In this document: positions 34,363 through 44,974 of the stretch, piece by piece
How the letters are laid out: each line of letters begins with the position of its first letter
Position numbering within the stretch: position 1 is the stretch's first letter
Origin: Xenorhabdus cabanillasii
GTDB taxonomy: Bacteria > Pseudomonadota > Gammaproteobacteria > Enterobacterales > Enterobacteriaceae
Direction of reading: 5' to 3'
DNA: 64,000 bases
Assembly (NCBI RefSeq): GCF_003386665.1
Contig: NZ_QTUB01000001.1
Span: 1,798,001 to 1,862,000 of the forward strand
Translations under genes and position numbers: made by a program
The notes under the pieces: model-generated
Databases searched by the model: none
The model's input: the letters and a program-made list of their open reading frames with translations, nothing else
What the model was told of the DNA's origin: nothing

Positions 34363-35093
34363 ACCCGCTCCGCTTATCTGAGCTATTAGTTTTGAATACT
34401 GAGCAGCGCACGGAAGCGCTTGCCGAAATAAACCAACAACTGGAATCGCTGGATGCCCGTCAGCGTGTAATCTGGGCATTGGAACACCTGCCCGGTGAAT
34501 TTGTTCTTTCTTCCAGCTTTGGTATTCAGGCGGCAGTCTGCCTGCATCTGGTCACACAGGAATACCCTGATATCTCCGTTATCCTGACTGATACCGGCTA
34601 TCTATTCCCGGAAACCTATCGGTTTATTGATAAGCTGACTGACAAACTGACGCTGAACTTAAAAATATTTCGTGCAGAACAGAGCCCGGCCTGGCAGGAA
34701 GCGCGTTATGGTAAACTGTGGGAACAGGGAATAGAAGGCATTGAGCGTTATAACCAAATCAATAAAGTAGAACCGATGAACCGCGCATTGAAATCATTAC
34801 ACGCACAAACCTGGTTTGCAGGTTTACGTCGTCAGCAATCGGAAAGCCGTGCTAATTTGCCAGTGCTGGCGGTTCAGCGTGATGTTTTCAAAATACTGCC
34901 AATTATTGATTGGGATAACCGCCGTATACATCAATACCTGACCCAACATGGTCTTGAATACCATCCACTGTGGGAAGAAGGTTATCTCTCTGTCGGGGAT
35001 ACCCATACGACGCAAAAATGGGAACCGGGTATGAGCGAAGAACAAACCCGATTTTTTGGCTTGAAGCGTGAGTGTGGTTTGCACGAAGGTTAA
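34359..35093 (+). CDS. cysH: Phosphoadenosine phosphosulfate reductase
   Basis: CysH reduces PAPS to sulfite using thioredoxin. It is 244 residues from ATG 34359 ([11 protein letters not shown]), which overlaps the cysI stop and has AGGAGG just upstream. The PP-loop-like [10 protein letters not shown], the [12 protein letters not shown] segment and the C-terminal KRECGLHEG with the single catalytic cysteine are all present. The cysteine pair that would bind an iron-sulfur cluster is absent, as expected for the enteric PAPS-specific type. Confidence 0.97.
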   Translation: MNPLRLSELLVLNTEQRTEALAEINQQLESLDARQRVIWALEHLPGEFVLSSSFGIQAAVCLHLVTQEYPDISVILTDTGYLFPETYRFIDKLTDKLTLNLKIFRAEQSPAWQEARYGKLWEQGIEGIERYNQINKVEPMNRALKSLHAQTWFAGLRRQQSESRANLPVLAVQRDVFKILPIIDWDNRRIHQYLTQHGLEYHPLWEEGYLSVGDTHTTQKWEPGMSEEQTRFFGLKRECGLHEG

Positions 35094-35616
35094 GGCAATA
35101 TTACGAATACTTCTGATTTATCTTGGCTGTGCTTCTTATCAAAAGGGCATAGCTTGCTTTGATGATAACCATGTTGCACTTAATTATGTGAATCTACGAA
35201 GAAAGAATGCTAAACGAGCTTGTGGCAAAATAAAAAAATCATAAGTAAAAATGATGATATTAATGTCATGTTTTATTTGTAGTTTGGCGGGAGCATCTAA
35301 ATAAATCGGTGAAACAGATGTAAGATATGATAATAAACTCCATTTTTATCATTCAGTTTTTAAAAATAGCCCTAAATCGTGATATTTATCACAGAATAAA
35401 TTCCTTCAAAAACGCGCGGTGAACAATAAAAGAACAGTGATTTTTCCTGAATATTTCGCATGTTGCAATTTTATAACCCATTAAAAAACTTACCTTATAC
35501 GATTCAGGAACTAATAATTACTTTTTGTCATTTCATAACCACCTCACAGCTTCATATATTCATTTCTTAGATAATTATTACGAAATTAAACACTGAACAC
35601 TGGATGGCATGTCATT
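35094..35616. promoter_or_regulatory. cysH-cysG spacer with candidate CRP site and promoter for cysG-cysDNC
   Basis: No gene is seen in these 523 bases. CGTGA-TATTTA-TCACA (35378-35393) matches the CRP consensus TGTGA-N6-TCACA at nine of ten positions. TTCCTGAAT (35444-35452) recurs inverted as ATTCAGGAA (35502-35510). The AT-rich last 120 bases, with ATAAC-type elements, should include the CysB-activated promoter; exact boxes are not assigned. Confidence 0.4.
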
Positions 35617-37095
35617 GTGGATTATTTACCCTTATTTGTTGAACTGAAATCGCGTGCTGTTTTGCTGGTAGGCGGCGGAGAAGTCGCTTCTCGTAAGGCT
35701 GGCTTGCTATTGCGTGCAGGGGCTGCGTTAACAATTGTTGCTCCCGAATTACATCCTGAATTGCAACAACGCCATCAAAAAGGGGAGCTTGAGTGGTTAC
35801 AGGGAGCATTTCACCCGGACTATCTTGATGGCGTATTTTTGGTGATTGCAGCGACTGGTGACCACAGTTTAAACCAATATGTTTTCTCAGAGGCTAATCG
35901 CCGCGCTATTTTGGTTAATGTGGTAGATGATCAGTCACTTTGCTCTGCAATTTTCCCTTCAATTATTGATCGCTCTCCGGTTATGGTAGCTATCTCCTCT
36001 GCTGGAAAATCACCTGTATTAACACGATTACTGCGGGAAAAATTGGAATCCCTGTTGCCCTTTCATCTCGGCACAATGGCGGAAATTGCGGGGCGTTGGC
36101 GTAACCAGGTGAAACAGAGCCTGACTTCCCTGCGCCAGCGTCGTTATTTCTGGGAAAAAGCATTTAACGGACGTTTTTCCACATTAGTTGCCAATGGGCA
36201 GTTACAACAAGCAGAAAAACAGTTGGATCAACAACTGCGTGATGAACAACTGAAACAAACTAGTAAGCAGGGAGAACTGGTGTTAGTTGGAGCAGGTCCC
36301 GGTGATCCGGGTTTGTTGACTTTAAAAGGGCTGCAAGTGATCCAGCAAGCGGATGTGGTGCTTTATGATCACTTAGTCAGCGCCGAAATACTCGAATTGG
36401 TCCGCCGTGATGCTGACAAAATCTGTGTAGGTAAAAGAGCAGGGTGCCATTCAGTTGCGCAGGAAGAGACCAATGCGTTGATCGTCAAACTGGCACATCA
36501 GGGGAAAAAAGTGGTTCGTCTGAAAGGAGGCGATCCCTTTATTTTTGGCCGTGGTGGAGAAGAATTACAGGTTGCCGCATCCGCAGACATTCCTTTTCAG
36601 GTTGTGCCTGGTATTACTGCCGCTGTCGGCGCTTCTGCCTACGCGGGAATTCCCCTGACGCACAGGGAACATTCCCAAAGCGTCACTTTTATTACCGGGC
36701 ATTGCCGTGAAAACGGTAATGAACTGGACTGGCCCGCATTGGCGCGAGGCAATCAAACACTGGCGATTTATATGGGAGTCATAAAGTCAGCTCTGATCAG
36801 CCAGAAATTAATTTCACACGGGCGGGATGCCAGCACACCTGTTGCCGTGATTGGTTGCGGGACTCGCTCCGAACAACAAGTATTGACCGGGACGTTGTCT
36901 GAACTGGAACGATTGGCACAGGATGCTCCATCGCCAGCATTGCTGGTGGTGGGTGAGGTTGCTCAACTTCACCATCAGTTAGCATGGTTCGCGCAGCGAT
37001 CGGTTGAACAGCGATCCACCGATCAGAAAAAGTTATTAGAGCCAGAACAATCTGTTGCTCCGCTAAATCGCTCCGCTGTTGTTGACTTAGAATAA
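35617..37095 (+). CDS. cysG: Siroheme synthase CysG (uroporphyrinogen methylase / precorrin-2 dehydrogenase / ferrochelatase)
   Basis: CysG makes siroheme, the cofactor of CysI. It has 492 residues (457 in E. coli), start GTG 35617 giving [10 protein letters not shown]. The N-terminal dehydrogenase/chelatase has the NAD motif [13 protein letters not shown]; Ser in SSAGKSP is the phosphoserine position. The C-terminal methyltransferase has [32 protein letters not shown] and VVPGITAA. About 30 polar residues extend beyond the usual end. Here it heads the cysG-cysD-cysN-cysC group instead of the nir operon of E. coli, tying siroheme to sulfate assimilation. Confidence 0.96.
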   Translation: MDYLPLFVELKSRAVLLVGGGEVASRKAGLLLRAGAALTIVAPELHPELQQRHQKGELEWLQGAFHPDYLDGVFLVIAATGDHSLNQYVFSEANRRAILVNVVDDQSLCSAIFPSIIDRSPVMVAISSAGKSPVLTRLLREKLESLLPFHLGTMAEIAGRWRNQVKQSLTSLRQRRYFWEKAFNGRFSTLVANGQLQQAEKQLDQQLRDEQLKQTSKQGELVLVGAGPGDPGLLTLKGLQVIQQADVVLYDHLVSAEILELVRRDADKICVGKRAGCHSVAQEETNALIVKLAHQGKKVVRLKGGDPFIFGRGGEELQVAASADIPFQVVPGITAAVGASAYAGIPLTHREHSQSVTFITGHCRENGNELDWPALARGNQTLAIYMGVIKSALISQKLISHGRDASTPVAVIGCGTRSEQQVLTGTLSELERLAQDAPSPALLVVGEVAQLHHQLAWFAQRSVEQRSTDQKKLLEPEQSVAPLNRSAVVDLE

Positions 37096-37105
37096 GGAAT
37101 TATCA

Positions 37106-38014
37106 ATGGAAGAAAAAAGACTGACCCATTTGCAGCAACTTGAAGCTGAAAGTATTCATATTATCCGCGAAGTCGCTGCTGAATTTGCCAATCCGGTAAT
37201 GCTTTATTCCATTGGTAAAGACTCTTCTGTGATGCTGCATCTCGCACGTAAGGCATTTTATCCGGGAAAATTGCCTTTTCCGTTGTTGCATGTCGATACA
37301 GGCTGGAAATTCCGGGAAATGTATGAATTCCGTGATCAGACAGCAAAAAAACATGGCTTCGAATTGCTGGTCTATCGTAACCCGCAAGGTGAAGAGTTGG
37401 GTATTAATCCTTTTATTCATGGCAGTGCAAAACATACAGACATTATGAAAACGGAAGGATTGAAGCAAGCTCTGGACAAATATGGATTTGACGCCGCTTT
37501 TGGTGGTGCAAGGCGTGACGAAGAGAAATCCCGTGCCAAAGAGCGTATCTATTCTTTCCGTGATCGTTCCCATCGTTGGGATCCCAAAAATCAGCGCCCG
37601 GAACTTTGGCGTAACTATAACGGCCAGATTAATAAAGGTGAAAGTATCCGTGTATTCCCGCTATCTAACTGGACGGAGCTGGATATCTGGCAATACATCT
37701 ATTTAGAACAGATAGATATTGTTCCTCTCTATTTTGCTAAATCTCGTCCGATTGTTCAGCGCGATGGCACATTGATTATGGTTGATGATGATCGTATCGA
37801 TTTGAAATCAGGTGAAGTGATCAGTCAGCGCAAAGTTCGCTTCAGGACATTGGGGTGTTGGCCTTTGACCGGTGCTGTGGAATCGGAAGCGGAAACATTG
37901 CCGGAAATTATCGAAGAAATGTTGATATCAACAACCAGTGAGCGGCAGGGCCGGCTTATTGACAGTGATCAATCTGGTTCAATGGAGCTGAAAAAACGCC
38001 AGGGTTATTTTTAA
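37106..38014 (+). CDS. cysD: Sulfate adenylyltransferase subunit 2
   Basis: CysD is the ATP sulfurylase catalytic subunit, making APS from sulfate and ATP with energy from CysN GTP hydrolysis. It has 302 residues, the E. coli length. The PP-loop motif is [31 protein letters not shown] and the C-terminal [13 protein letters not shown] are conserved. It lies 10 bases after cysG and 33 before cysN. Confidence 0.97.
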   Translation: MEEKRLTHLQQLEAESIHIIREVAAEFANPVMLYSIGKDSSVMLHLARKAFYPGKLPFPLLHVDTGWKFREMYEFRDQTAKKHGFELLVYRNPQGEELGINPFIHGSAKHTDIMKTEGLKQALDKYGFDAAFGGARRDEEKSRAKERIYSFRDRSHRWDPKNQRPELWRNYNGQINKGESIRVFPLSNWTELDIWQYIYLEQIDIVPLYFAKSRPIVQRDGTLIMVDDDRIDLKSGEVISQRKVRFRTLGCWPLTGAVESEAETLPEIIEEMLISTTSERQGRLIDSDQSGSMELKKRQGYF

Positions 38015-38047
38015 AGGCATGGTGTTATTTTTTGAGGAGAGAAGAAT

Positions 38048-39490
38048 ATGCCGACACTTGCACATAATGAATCCATCGCCAATCAAATCAAACAGCAGGG
38101 TGGTGTTGAATCCTATTTGAAAGCACAGCAGGAAAAGGGATTATTGCGTTTTTTAACTTGTGGCAGTGTAGATGATGGCAAAAGTACTCTGATTGGTCGC
38201 CTGTTGCACGATACTCGCCAGATCTATGCAGATCAGCTTGCGACTTTGCAAAATGACAGTAAGCGGCTGGGAACGCAGGGAGAGAAGTTAGATCTGGCGC
38301 TTTTAGTGGATGGCCTTGCGGCTGAACGGGAACAAGGTATTACCATAGATGTGGCATATCGTTATTTTTCCACTGAGAAACGTAAGTTTATCATCGCGGA
38401 TACACCGGGGCATGAGCAATATACCCGTAATATGGCAACAGGGGCGTCAACCTGTGATCTTTCGATTTTACTGATTGATGCGCGAAAAGGAGTACAGGAA
38501 CAGACTCGCCGCCATAGTTTTATCAGTACACTGCTAGGTATTCGCCACCTGGTGGTGGCAGTGAATAAAATGGATCTGATGGAATATAGACAAGAGATTT
38601 TCGCTCAGATCAAACAGGATTATTTACATTTCACTGAGCAATTGCCTGCCGATTTGCATATTTATTTTGTCCCCATATCTGCGCTGGAAGGGGACAATAT
38701 TGTCAGTCGTAGTGAAAATATGCCGTGGTATACCGGAGAAACGTTGCTGGATATTCTTGAAGTGGTTGATGTGCAGAAAAATGTTGCGAAACAGTTACTG
38801 CGTTTTCCGGTGCAATATGTCAATCGCCCTGATCTGGATTTTCGCGGTTACAGCGGTACGTTGTCATCGGGAATTTTACGTCAGGGGCAGAAAATCAAAG
38901 TAATGCCATCAGGCAGGGTGTCTACGGTAGAACGGATTGTCACTTTCGACGGTGACTTACCTTTTGCTGTGCCGGGTGAAGCGATCACCATCGTGCTGAA
39001 AGATGAAATAGATATCAGCCGTGGTGACCTTTTGGTTGCGGTTGAAGATCAAATAATTGTCGCTCATCATGCGTTGGTGGATGTTGTATGGATGTCAGAA
39101 AAGCCGCTAATTCAGGGGCAAAGTCTGGATATCAAGGTGGCTGGTAAAAAGAGTCGTGCCAAAATTGATAATGTGCAATATCAGGTAGATATCAATAACC
39201 TGACACAAAAAGTTGCGGTTGAGTTGCCGCTGAATGCCATTGGGCTGGTGGAATTTTCATTTGATGAACCATTGCTTCTCGACAGTTACCAGCAAAGTGC
39301 GGATACCGGCGGTATCATTCTGATTGACCGTTTGACTAACGTTACTGTTGGCGCTGGATTGGTTCGTGAAGTTCAGACCGATGTCTATCAAGAGCCGAAA
39401 GAGTACAGTGAGTTTGAACTGGAATTCAATCGCTTAGTGCGCCGCCATTTCCCGCACTGGGGAGCTCGTGATTTATTGGGGGGAAAATAA
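38048..39490 (+). CDS. cysN: Sulfate adenylyltransferase subunit 1 (GTPase)
   Basis: CysN is the EF-Tu-like GTPase that drives APS synthesis. It has 480 residues (475 in E. coli). GTPase motifs: G1 [11 protein letters not shown]3 [12 protein letters not shown]4 NKMDLM. The beta-barrel domains follow. The preceding gap carries GAGGAGAGAAG as ribosome binding site. The stop TAA is immediately followed by the GTG start of cysC. Confidence 0.97.
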   Translation: MPTLAHNESIANQIKQQGGVESYLKAQQEKGLLRFLTCGSVDDGKSTLIGRLLHDTRQIYADQLATLQNDSKRLGTQGEKLDLALLVDGLAAEREQGITIDVAYRYFSTEKRKFIIADTPGHEQYTRNMATGASTCDLSILLIDARKGVQEQTRRHSFISTLLGIRHLVVAVNKMDLMEYRQEIFAQIKQDYLHFTEQLPADLHIYFVPISALEGDNIVSRSENMPWYTGETLLDILEVVDVQKNVAKQLLRFPVQYVNRPDLDFRGYSGTLSSGILRQGQKIKVMPSGRVSTVERIVTFDGDLPFAVPGEAITIVLKDEIDISRGDLLVAVEDQIIVAHHALVDVVWMSEKPLIQGQSLDIKVAGKKSRAKIDNVQYQVDINNLTQKVAVELPLNAIGLVEFSFDEPLLLDSYQQSADTGGIILIDRLTNVTVGAGLVREVQTDVYQEPKEYSEFELEFNRLVRRHFPHWGARDLLGGK

Positions 39491-40126
39491 GTGGCTCAGT
39501 TCGAAGATACTGATACCTTTTCCGGTATTGTTTCCAATAATATTGTCTGGCATTCACATGATGTAACCAGAAAACAGCGGGAAGCCGTTAATGGGCATCC
39601 TGCTTTGGTTATCTGGTTTACCGGGTTATCAGGTTCAGGAAAATCCACGCTGGCGGGAATGTTGGAGCACGCTCTATTCTCACAGGGGATCAAAACCTAT
39701 TTGTTGGATGGCGATAATGTGCGTCACGGTTTGTGTCGTGATCTGGGGTTTTCTGAGGCTGATCGACAGGAGAATATCCGGCGTGTAGGAGAAGTTGCGA
39801 AATTAATGGTTGATGCCGGGCTGGTGGTATTGACGGCATTTATTTCTCCTGGCCGGGCTGAGCGACAAAAAATACGTCAATCGATGGAGTCTGGTCAATT
39901 TATTGAAGTATTTGTAGATACACCTCTGGCGATTTGTGAATCCCGTGATCCGAAAGGTTTATATAAAAAAGCGCGAGCCGGGGAAATTCCGAATTTCACC
40001 GGAATTGATGCGATTTATGAAGCACCAGAACAGCCTGATATTTATTTGGATGGCTCACAAGATATTGAATTATTAATGGAAAAATTGCTTCTTGCACTCA
40101 ATGATCGCTATATTGTGACTATTTAA
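39491..40126 (+). CDS. cysC: Adenylylsulfate kinase
   Basis: CysC phosphorylates APS to PAPS. It has 211 residues (201 in E. coli). P-loop [27 protein letters not shown] and [21 protein letters not shown] are all standard. The GTG start directly abuts the cysN stop, implying coupling. Last gene of the sulfate group. Confidence 0.96.
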   Translation: MAQFEDTDTFSGIVSNNIVWHSHDVTRKQREAVNGHPALVIWFTGLSGSGKSTLAGMLEHALFSQGIKTYLLDGDNVRHGLCRDLGFSEADRQENIRRVGEVAKLMVDAGLVVLTAFISPGRAERQKIRQSMESGQFIEVFVDTPLAICESRDPKGLYKKARAGEIPNFTGIDAIYEAPEQPDIYLDGSQDIELLMEKLLLALNDRYIVTI

Positions 40127-40159
40127 TATCCCGTTTAAATTTCCCATTCTCTGAGCAGA

Positions 40160-40199
40160 GTAGAAACACATTATTGCAGGCGAAGTCATGTGTTTCTAC
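40160..40199 (+). terminator. Inverted repeat after cysC, possible terminator
   Basis: GTAGAAACACA (40160-40170) and TGTGTTTCTAC (40189-40199) are perfect 11-base arms around an 18-base loop. There is no long T-run, so termination would be weak or Rho-aided. Confidence 0.5.
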
Positions 40200-40316
40200 A
40201 CTCATTTCATTTAATACTTTTTATTATGTCTTGTGATCACATTTCAGAAGCAGTTTGTGATAGTGGCGTCATTCCTTGAGTTATGGGATGATTAGCGGGT
40301 TTTTCTGGGGGCGGAA

Positions 40317-40676
40317 ATGGGTAAACTAACGCTACTATTACTGGTTTTACTTGGCTGGTTACAGTATTCGCTGTGGTTCGGCAAAAATGGTATCCACGAT
40401 TATGTGCGAATTAAAGATGAGGTTGAAAAACAAGAGAAGGACAACCTTTTCCTTAAGTCACGCAATGACCAGTTGTTTGCTGAAATTAAAGATCTGAAAA
40501 GCGGTCAACAAGCAATTGAAGAACGTGCCCGCAATGAATTAGGTATGATTAAGCCGGGTGAATCTTTTTATCGCATGGTGCCGGATTCAATGAAACAAAA
40601 TTCACAACATTCTGTGAGTCACAATACCAATACGGATACCAGTATATTGGGACAAAATCAAAATAGTGAACAATAA
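40317..40676 (+). CDS. ftsB: Cell division protein FtsB
   Basis: FtsB forms the FtsQLB divisome complex in the inner membrane. It has 119 residues (103 in E. coli): one N-terminal transmembrane helix (about 3-21, [18 protein letters not shown]), then a periplasmic coiled coil (about 28-70) and the conserved [19 protein letters not shown]. The last ~25 residues are a polar Asn/Ser/Gln-rich tail longer than usual. It precedes ispD as in other enterics. Confidence 0.95.
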   Translation: MGKLTLLLLVLLGWLQYSLWFGKNGIHDYVRIKDEVEKQEKDNLFLKSRNDQLFAEIKDLKSGQQAIEERARNELGMIKPGESFYRMVPDSMKQNSQHSVSHNTNTDTSILGQNQNSEQ

Positions 40677-40736
40677 TTCACCTGATTTTTATTATCCCGC
40701 TGATATTTTTATCACTGAATTTGATGACTAAACCTT

Positions 40737-41522
40737 ATGACTGAAATAGTTGCTTTGATCCCTGCCGCTGGTATTGGCAGTCGGATGCAATCAGAATGTC
40801 CGAAACAATATCTTAATATCGCGGGAAAAACCATAATTGAACATACGCTGGCTGCATTGCTTGAACATCCCCGTATACAGCAAATTGTTATTGTGCTGAA
40901 TCCTGCTGACACGCAATTCAACCAATTGGCCATTGCTTCCGATCCGCGTATTACAACAGTTATTGGTGGTGATGAGCGTGCTGATTCAGTGCTGGCGGGG
41001 CTGAACTATTTGTCAGATCTTTCAGCGGAGCACCCTGTCTGGGTTTTGGTTCATGATGCGGCCCGTCCTTGTTTACACCGCGATGACCTCGATAATTTAC
41101 TGCAACTGGTCGATAAAAGCCCGTTCTCTTCTGCCCTGCGTGATAGCCAGTATGATGGTGAACTTTTCTGTGGTGGATTATTAGCCGCTCCCGTCAGGGA
41201 TACTATGAAACGTATGGTGATTTCGCCCGTGGAAAAAATATCAGCGGAAAAGTCATTATTCGTTGATCATACTGTCGATCGCAATGGTCTTTGGCACGCA
41301 TTGACTCCGCAATTATTTCCTTTACAGCTATTACGTGATTGCCTGATGAAAGCACTTTCAGAGCAAGCCCGCATTACGGACGAATCTTCCGCACTGGAGT
41401 ATTGCGGTTATCGTCCGGTACTTATCAAAGGAAGAGCGGACAACATTAAAGTGACTCAACCTGAAGATCTGGCATTGGCTGAGTTTTATCTATCCCGAAA
41501 ATCAAAGGAACATATCGTATGA
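40737..41522 (+). CDS. ispD: 2-C-methyl-D-erythritol 4-phosphate cytidylyltransferase
   Basis: IspD joins CTP and methylerythritol phosphate in the MEP isoprenoid pathway. It has 261 residues, about 25 more than E. coli. The CTP-binding [27 protein letters not shown] and LEYCGYRP are conserved. The extra residues fall near [16 protein letters not shown] and before the [17 protein letters not shown] block. It overlaps ispF by 4 bases (ATGA). Confidence 0.95.
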   Translation: MTEIVALIPAAGIGSRMQSECPKQYLNIAGKTIIEHTLAALLEHPRIQQIVIVLNPADTQFNQLAIASDPRITTVIGGDERADSVLAGLNYLSDLSAEHPVWVLVHDAARPCLHRDDLDNLLQLVDKSPFSSALRDSQYDGELFCGGLLAAPVRDTMKRMVISPVEKISAEKSLFVDHTVDRNGLWHALTPQLFPLQLLRDCLMKALSEQARITDESSALEYCGYRPVLIKGRADNIKVTQPEDLALAEFYLSRKSKEHIV

Positions 41523-41992
41523 GAATTGGTCACGGTTTTGATGTACATAAATTTGGCGGAGAAGGGCCATTGATCATTGGCGGTGTCCGTATTCCTTATG
41601 ATCAGGGATTGATTGCACACTCAGATGGTGATGTTGCCTTACATGCTGCAACGGATGCTCTGTTGGGGGCTGCGGCTTTGGGAGATATCGGGAAATTGTT
41701 TCCAGATACTGACCCTGCTTTCAAAGGTGCTGATAGCCGTGAATTGCTGAAAGAAGCCTATCGGCGTATCCGTGAAAAAGGATATCGGATTGGTAATCTT
41801 GATATCACAATTATCGCGCAGGCACCTAAAATGCTACCCCATATTCCCCAGATGCGGGTTAATCTGGCAGAAGATCTTGAGTGCCATATGGATGACATTA
41901 ATGTTAAAGCAACAACCACAGAAAAACTGGGATTTGTTGGACGTAAAGAAGGTATTGCCTGTGAAGCAGTTGCCTTGTTGGTGAAGGAATAA
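41519..41992 (+). CDS. ispF: 2-C-methyl-D-erythritol 2,4-cyclodiphosphate synthase
   Basis: IspF cyclises the CDP-methylerythritol phosphate product to MEcPP. It has 157 residues. Zinc ligands are in [11 protein letters not shown] and [21 protein letters not shown]; the C-terminal [22 protein letters not shown] is characteristic. Its last 13 bases are duplicated just after the stop. Confidence 0.97.
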   Translation: MRIGHGFDVHKFGGEGPLIIGGVRIPYDQGLIAHSDGDVALHAATDALLGAAALGDIGKLFPDTDPAFKGADSRELLKEAYRRIREKGYRIGNLDITIIAQAPKMLPHIPQMRVNLAEDLECHMDDINVKATTTEKLGFVGRKEGIACEAVALLVKE

Positions 41993-42008
41993 ACGGGTGA
42001 AGGAATAA
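41980..42008 (+). repeat. 13-base direct repeat at the ispF-truD junction
   Basis: GGTGAAGGAATAA occurs at 41980-41992 (end of ispF with its stop) and again at 41996-42008. The second copy supplies the AAGGA used as truD ribosome binding site. It looks like a short tandem duplication with a 16-base period. Confidence 0.8.
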
Positions 42009-42010
42009 GT

Positions 42011-43060
42011 ATGGCATTGCGTGAATTACATTGGCTTTATGGGCGTCCTGAAGCAACCGGCATTGTTAAAGCAGCACCGGAAGATTTTATTGTTCGTGAA
42101 GACTTAGGCTTTTCTCCTGATGGAGAAGGCGAACATTTAATGGTACATATTCGTAAGACAGGGTGTAATACACAGTTTGTTGCCGATCATCTTGCCCGAT
42201 TCGCTAAAATACCAGCACGCTCTGTCAGTTATGCAGGTTTAAAAGATCGTAATGCAGTGACTGAACAGTGGTTTTGCCTGCATTTACCGGGAAAACAAGA
42301 TCCTGATTTAACTGCATTTCAGCTTGAAGGCTGTGAAATACTGGCTACGGCTCGCCAGAAACGCAAACTGCGCATTGGAGTATTGAAAGGTAATGATTTC
42401 ACACTGGTTTTAAGGGAAATCTCTGATCGGCAATCCGTGGAAAAGCGCTTGCAGCAGGTTGCTCAGACAGGCGTTCCTAACTATTTTGGCGAACAGCGTT
42501 TCGGGCGAGATGGACAGAATCTGGTTCAGGCGCAGCGTTGGGCAGAAAATGAAATTCAGGTTAAAGAGCGTAATCGCCGTAGCTTTTACCTTTCTGCTTG
42601 CCGCAGTGTTATGTTTAATATTATTACCAGCATACGTATTGCGCAGGGTGAGCATCAACAGGTACAAAATGGTGACGCATTACAGTTAACCGGGCGTGGT
42701 AGTTGGTTTGTGGCTGACGAATCTGAACTGGCTGCGCTACAGCAACGGGTTATTGATGGGGAGTTACAGATCACCGCTCCGTTACCGGGAGACAAGGCAT
42801 TGGGGACACAGAATCAGGCGCTGGATTTTGAGCAGCAATGTTTACAGGATTACGATTCGCTTTGGTCATTAGTCAAACGTGAACGTGTAGAAAGTGCTCG
42901 CAGGGCGATGTTGGTGAAACCAATTAACCTGCGTTGGGAATGGCAGGATGACCAAATTGTCACACTTCATTTTTCTTTGCCATCAGGCAGTTTTGCCACC
43001 AGTGTTATCAGAGAATTGATTAACCAGAATCAAAATAATACGGCTGATATTGCTGAATAA
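42011..43060 (+). CDS. truD: tRNA pseudouridine(13) synthase TruD
   Basis: TruD makes pseudouridine 13 in tRNA-Glu. It has 349 residues, the E. coli length. The catalytic aspartate lies in [14 protein letters not shown] (about residue 80). [16 protein letters not shown] and [12 protein letters not shown] are family signatures. In most enterics its end overlaps surE; here 375 bases separate them. Confidence 0.96.
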   Translation: MALRELHWLYGRPEATGIVKAAPEDFIVREDLGFSPDGEGEHLMVHIRKTGCNTQFVADHLARFAKIPARSVSYAGLKDRNAVTEQWFCLHLPGKQDPDLTAFQLEGCEILATARQKRKLRIGVLKGNDFTLVLREISDRQSVEKRLQQVAQTGVPNYFGEQRFGRDGQNLVQAQRWAENEIQVKERNRRSFYLSACRSVMFNIITSIRIAQGEHQQVQNGDALQLTGRGSWFVADESELAALQQRVIDGELQITAPLPGDKALGTQNQALDFEQQCLQDYDSLWSLVKRERVESARRAMLVKPINLRWEWQDDQIVTLHFSLPSGSFATSVIRELINQNQNNTADIAE

Positions 43061-43435
43061 TGACTTTTTGTTTCTGATTCCCTTTACTTATTCCCAGTCA
43101 TATGGTTAGCGATATGGCTGGAATTTTATTTCCTTTCCAGTTAGTGAATTTAAATACACTTTCTTTTATTTTTTCTACAGATCCTTCTCCGTACAGAGAC
43201 AGGTGTTTGAATAAAAGTAAGTACAACTGACTTTAATGGTCAGTATTTTCCTATTTGGACAGGCTGAATGCAAAGCGCTCTACAAAACGGGTTGCCTCAT
43301 GCTAAGATCAAACGATTTTCTGACAATCCTGCTCTTGTCCGGGCGTATGTTACACCATAAAAAAATAGGACAATGGATAGGGAAAGTTACAGTATCATTC
43401 TATGTTTTAACAAGTAAAATCAATGAGATATTTTA
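43061..43435. other. truD-surE spacer with a terminator-like hairpin
   Basis: CCAGTCATAT (43094-43103) pairs with ATATGGCTGG (43112-43121), with one G-T pair, followed by AATTTTATTTC. A plus-strand frame of 66 codons (43236-43436) ends one base into the surE ATG but resembles nothing I know and is not called. Enterics normally have overlapping truD-surE, so this is inserted or expanded DNA. Confidence 0.5.
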
Positions 43436-44200
43436 ATGCTGCGGATATTGCTGAGTAATGATGATGGTGTCACTGCGCCGGGTATTCAAACTTTAGCGGC
43501 TAAATTGCGGGAACAATATCATGTGCAGGTAATTGCACCTGATCGTAACCGTAGTGGTGCGTCGAATGCTTTAACGTTAGATCGTCCTTTGCGTATCAGC
43601 GTATTGAGTAATGGTGATGTTGCTGTTCGGGAAGGAACACCGACAGACTGTGTTTACTTGGGGGTCAATAAATTAGTTCGCCCTCGCCCGGATATTGTGG
43701 TTTCAGGGATCAACTGTGGTCCCAATTTAGGTGATGATGTGATTTATTCCGGCACAGTTGCCGCTGCAATGGAAGGGCGTCATTTAGGGCTACCTGCCTT
43801 AGCTGTATCACTTGATGGTGACAAACATTATGAAACAGCAGCAGAAGTCACTGTACGTTTATTGAATCTGTTACAAAAATTCCCATTGAGAGCCGGTAAT
43901 ATTCTGAACATCAATGTGCCTGATATACCTATTGAGCAAATCAAAGGGTTTAAGGTTACACGATGTGGTTGCCGATGTGCGGCTGAAGAAGTTTATTCTC
44001 TGGAAGATCCCAAGGGCGATATGCTTTATTGGATAGGGCCTCCGGGAGAAAAGCGTGATGCTGGCCCGGAAACAGATTTTGCTGCGGTAGAAGAAGGGTT
44101 TGTCTCCATTACTCCTTTACAGGTAGATTTGACAGCCTATAAAGCACAGGAATTGGTAGCTGATTGGTTGTTGAAAGTCGGGGATACGGGAGAATGTTAA
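43436..44200 (+). CDS. surE: 5'/3'-nucleotidase SurE
   Basis: SurE is a stationary-phase survival phosphatase acting on nucleoside monophosphates and short polyphosphate. It has 254 residues. The metal-binding DD is in [54 protein letters not shown] and [11 protein letters not shown] follow the family. The stop overlaps pcm by 7 bases. Confidence 0.96.
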   Translation: MLRILLSNDDGVTAPGIQTLAAKLREQYHVQVIAPDRNRSGASNALTLDRPLRISVLSNGDVAVREGTPTDCVYLGVNKLVRPRPDIVVSGINCGPNLGDDVIYSGTVAAAMEGRHLGLPALAVSLDGDKHYETAAEVTVRLLNLLQKFPLRAGNILNINVPDIPIEQIKGFKVTRCGCRCAAEEVYSLEDPKGDMLYWIGPPGEKRDAGPETDFAAVEEGFVSITPLQVDLTAYKAQELVADWLLKVGDTGEC

Positions 44201-44820
44201 GTCGGTTAATGAAAAATTTGCTGACACAATTGCGCCAGCAGGGAATACAGAACGAGCACCTGCTGGATGTGATATCCAGAGTTCCCAGAGAATGCTTTGT
44301 TGATGAAGCCTTGGCGCATAAAGCATATGAAAACACAGCACTGCCAATTGGATCTGGGCAGACTATATCTCAGCCGTATATTGTTGCTCGTATGACTGAG
44401 CTACTGAATTTGACTCCTGAATCTAATGTATTGGAGATTGGAACGGGGTCTGGCTATCAGACGGCTATACTTGCCCATTTAGCCAGACATGTTTTCTCCG
44501 TAGAACGTATTAAGGGGTTACAGTGGCAGGCTAAGCGCAGGTTAAAACAGCTCGATTTACATAATATCTCAACCCGCCATGGGGATGGTTGGAATGGTTG
44601 GCCGTCAAAGGGGCCATTTCATGCCATTATCGTCACAGCTGCACCTCCAGAAATACCACAGGCACTATTACATCAGCTGGCAGATGGCGGCGTGATGGTA
44701 TTGCCAGTTGGTGAGCATTCTCAGTCGCTAAAAGTGGTACGTCGCTATGGAAACGATTTTCATAGTGAAGTAATCGAATCTGTTCGTTTCGTACCCTTGA
44801 TCCAAGGTGAACTGGCATAA
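44194..44820 (+). CDS. pcm: Protein-L-isoaspartate O-methyltransferase
   Basis: Pcm repairs isoaspartyl residues using S-adenosylmethionine. It is 208 residues (E. coli length) from ATG 44194 ([10 protein letters not shown]), chosen because it overlaps the surE stop and has GGGAG upstream. Motif I is [16 protein letters not shown]; the active-site segment is [15 protein letters not shown]; the C terminus is [10 protein letters not shown]. Confidence 0.96.
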   Translation: MLSRLMKNLLTQLRQQGIQNEHLLDVISRVPRECFVDEALAHKAYENTALPIGSGQTISQPYIVARMTELLNLTPESNVLEIGTGSGYQTAILAHLARHVFSVERIKGLQWQAKRRLKQLDLHNISTRHGDGWNGWPSKGPFHAIIVTAAPPEIPQALLHQLADGGVMVLPVGEHSQSLKVVRRYGNDFHSEVIESVRFVPLIQGELA

Positions 44821-44974
44821 TCTGCTGATTTATGTTTTTTTGCCGCTATTTTTAAATTAGCCGTCATTTTTTGAGATAAAAAAAGTATTTTGCTTTAAAT
44901 ATTTTTGTACATCTAAATTTCTTTATAAATCATCATGCTTATCACTTATATTTGCCTTTATGGGGGAATAAGGT

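Noticed and set aside
43236..43436. 66-codon frame ending on the surE start codon
   Set aside because: No recognisable similarity and no ribosome binding site; the touching of stop and start may be chance in AT-rich DNA.
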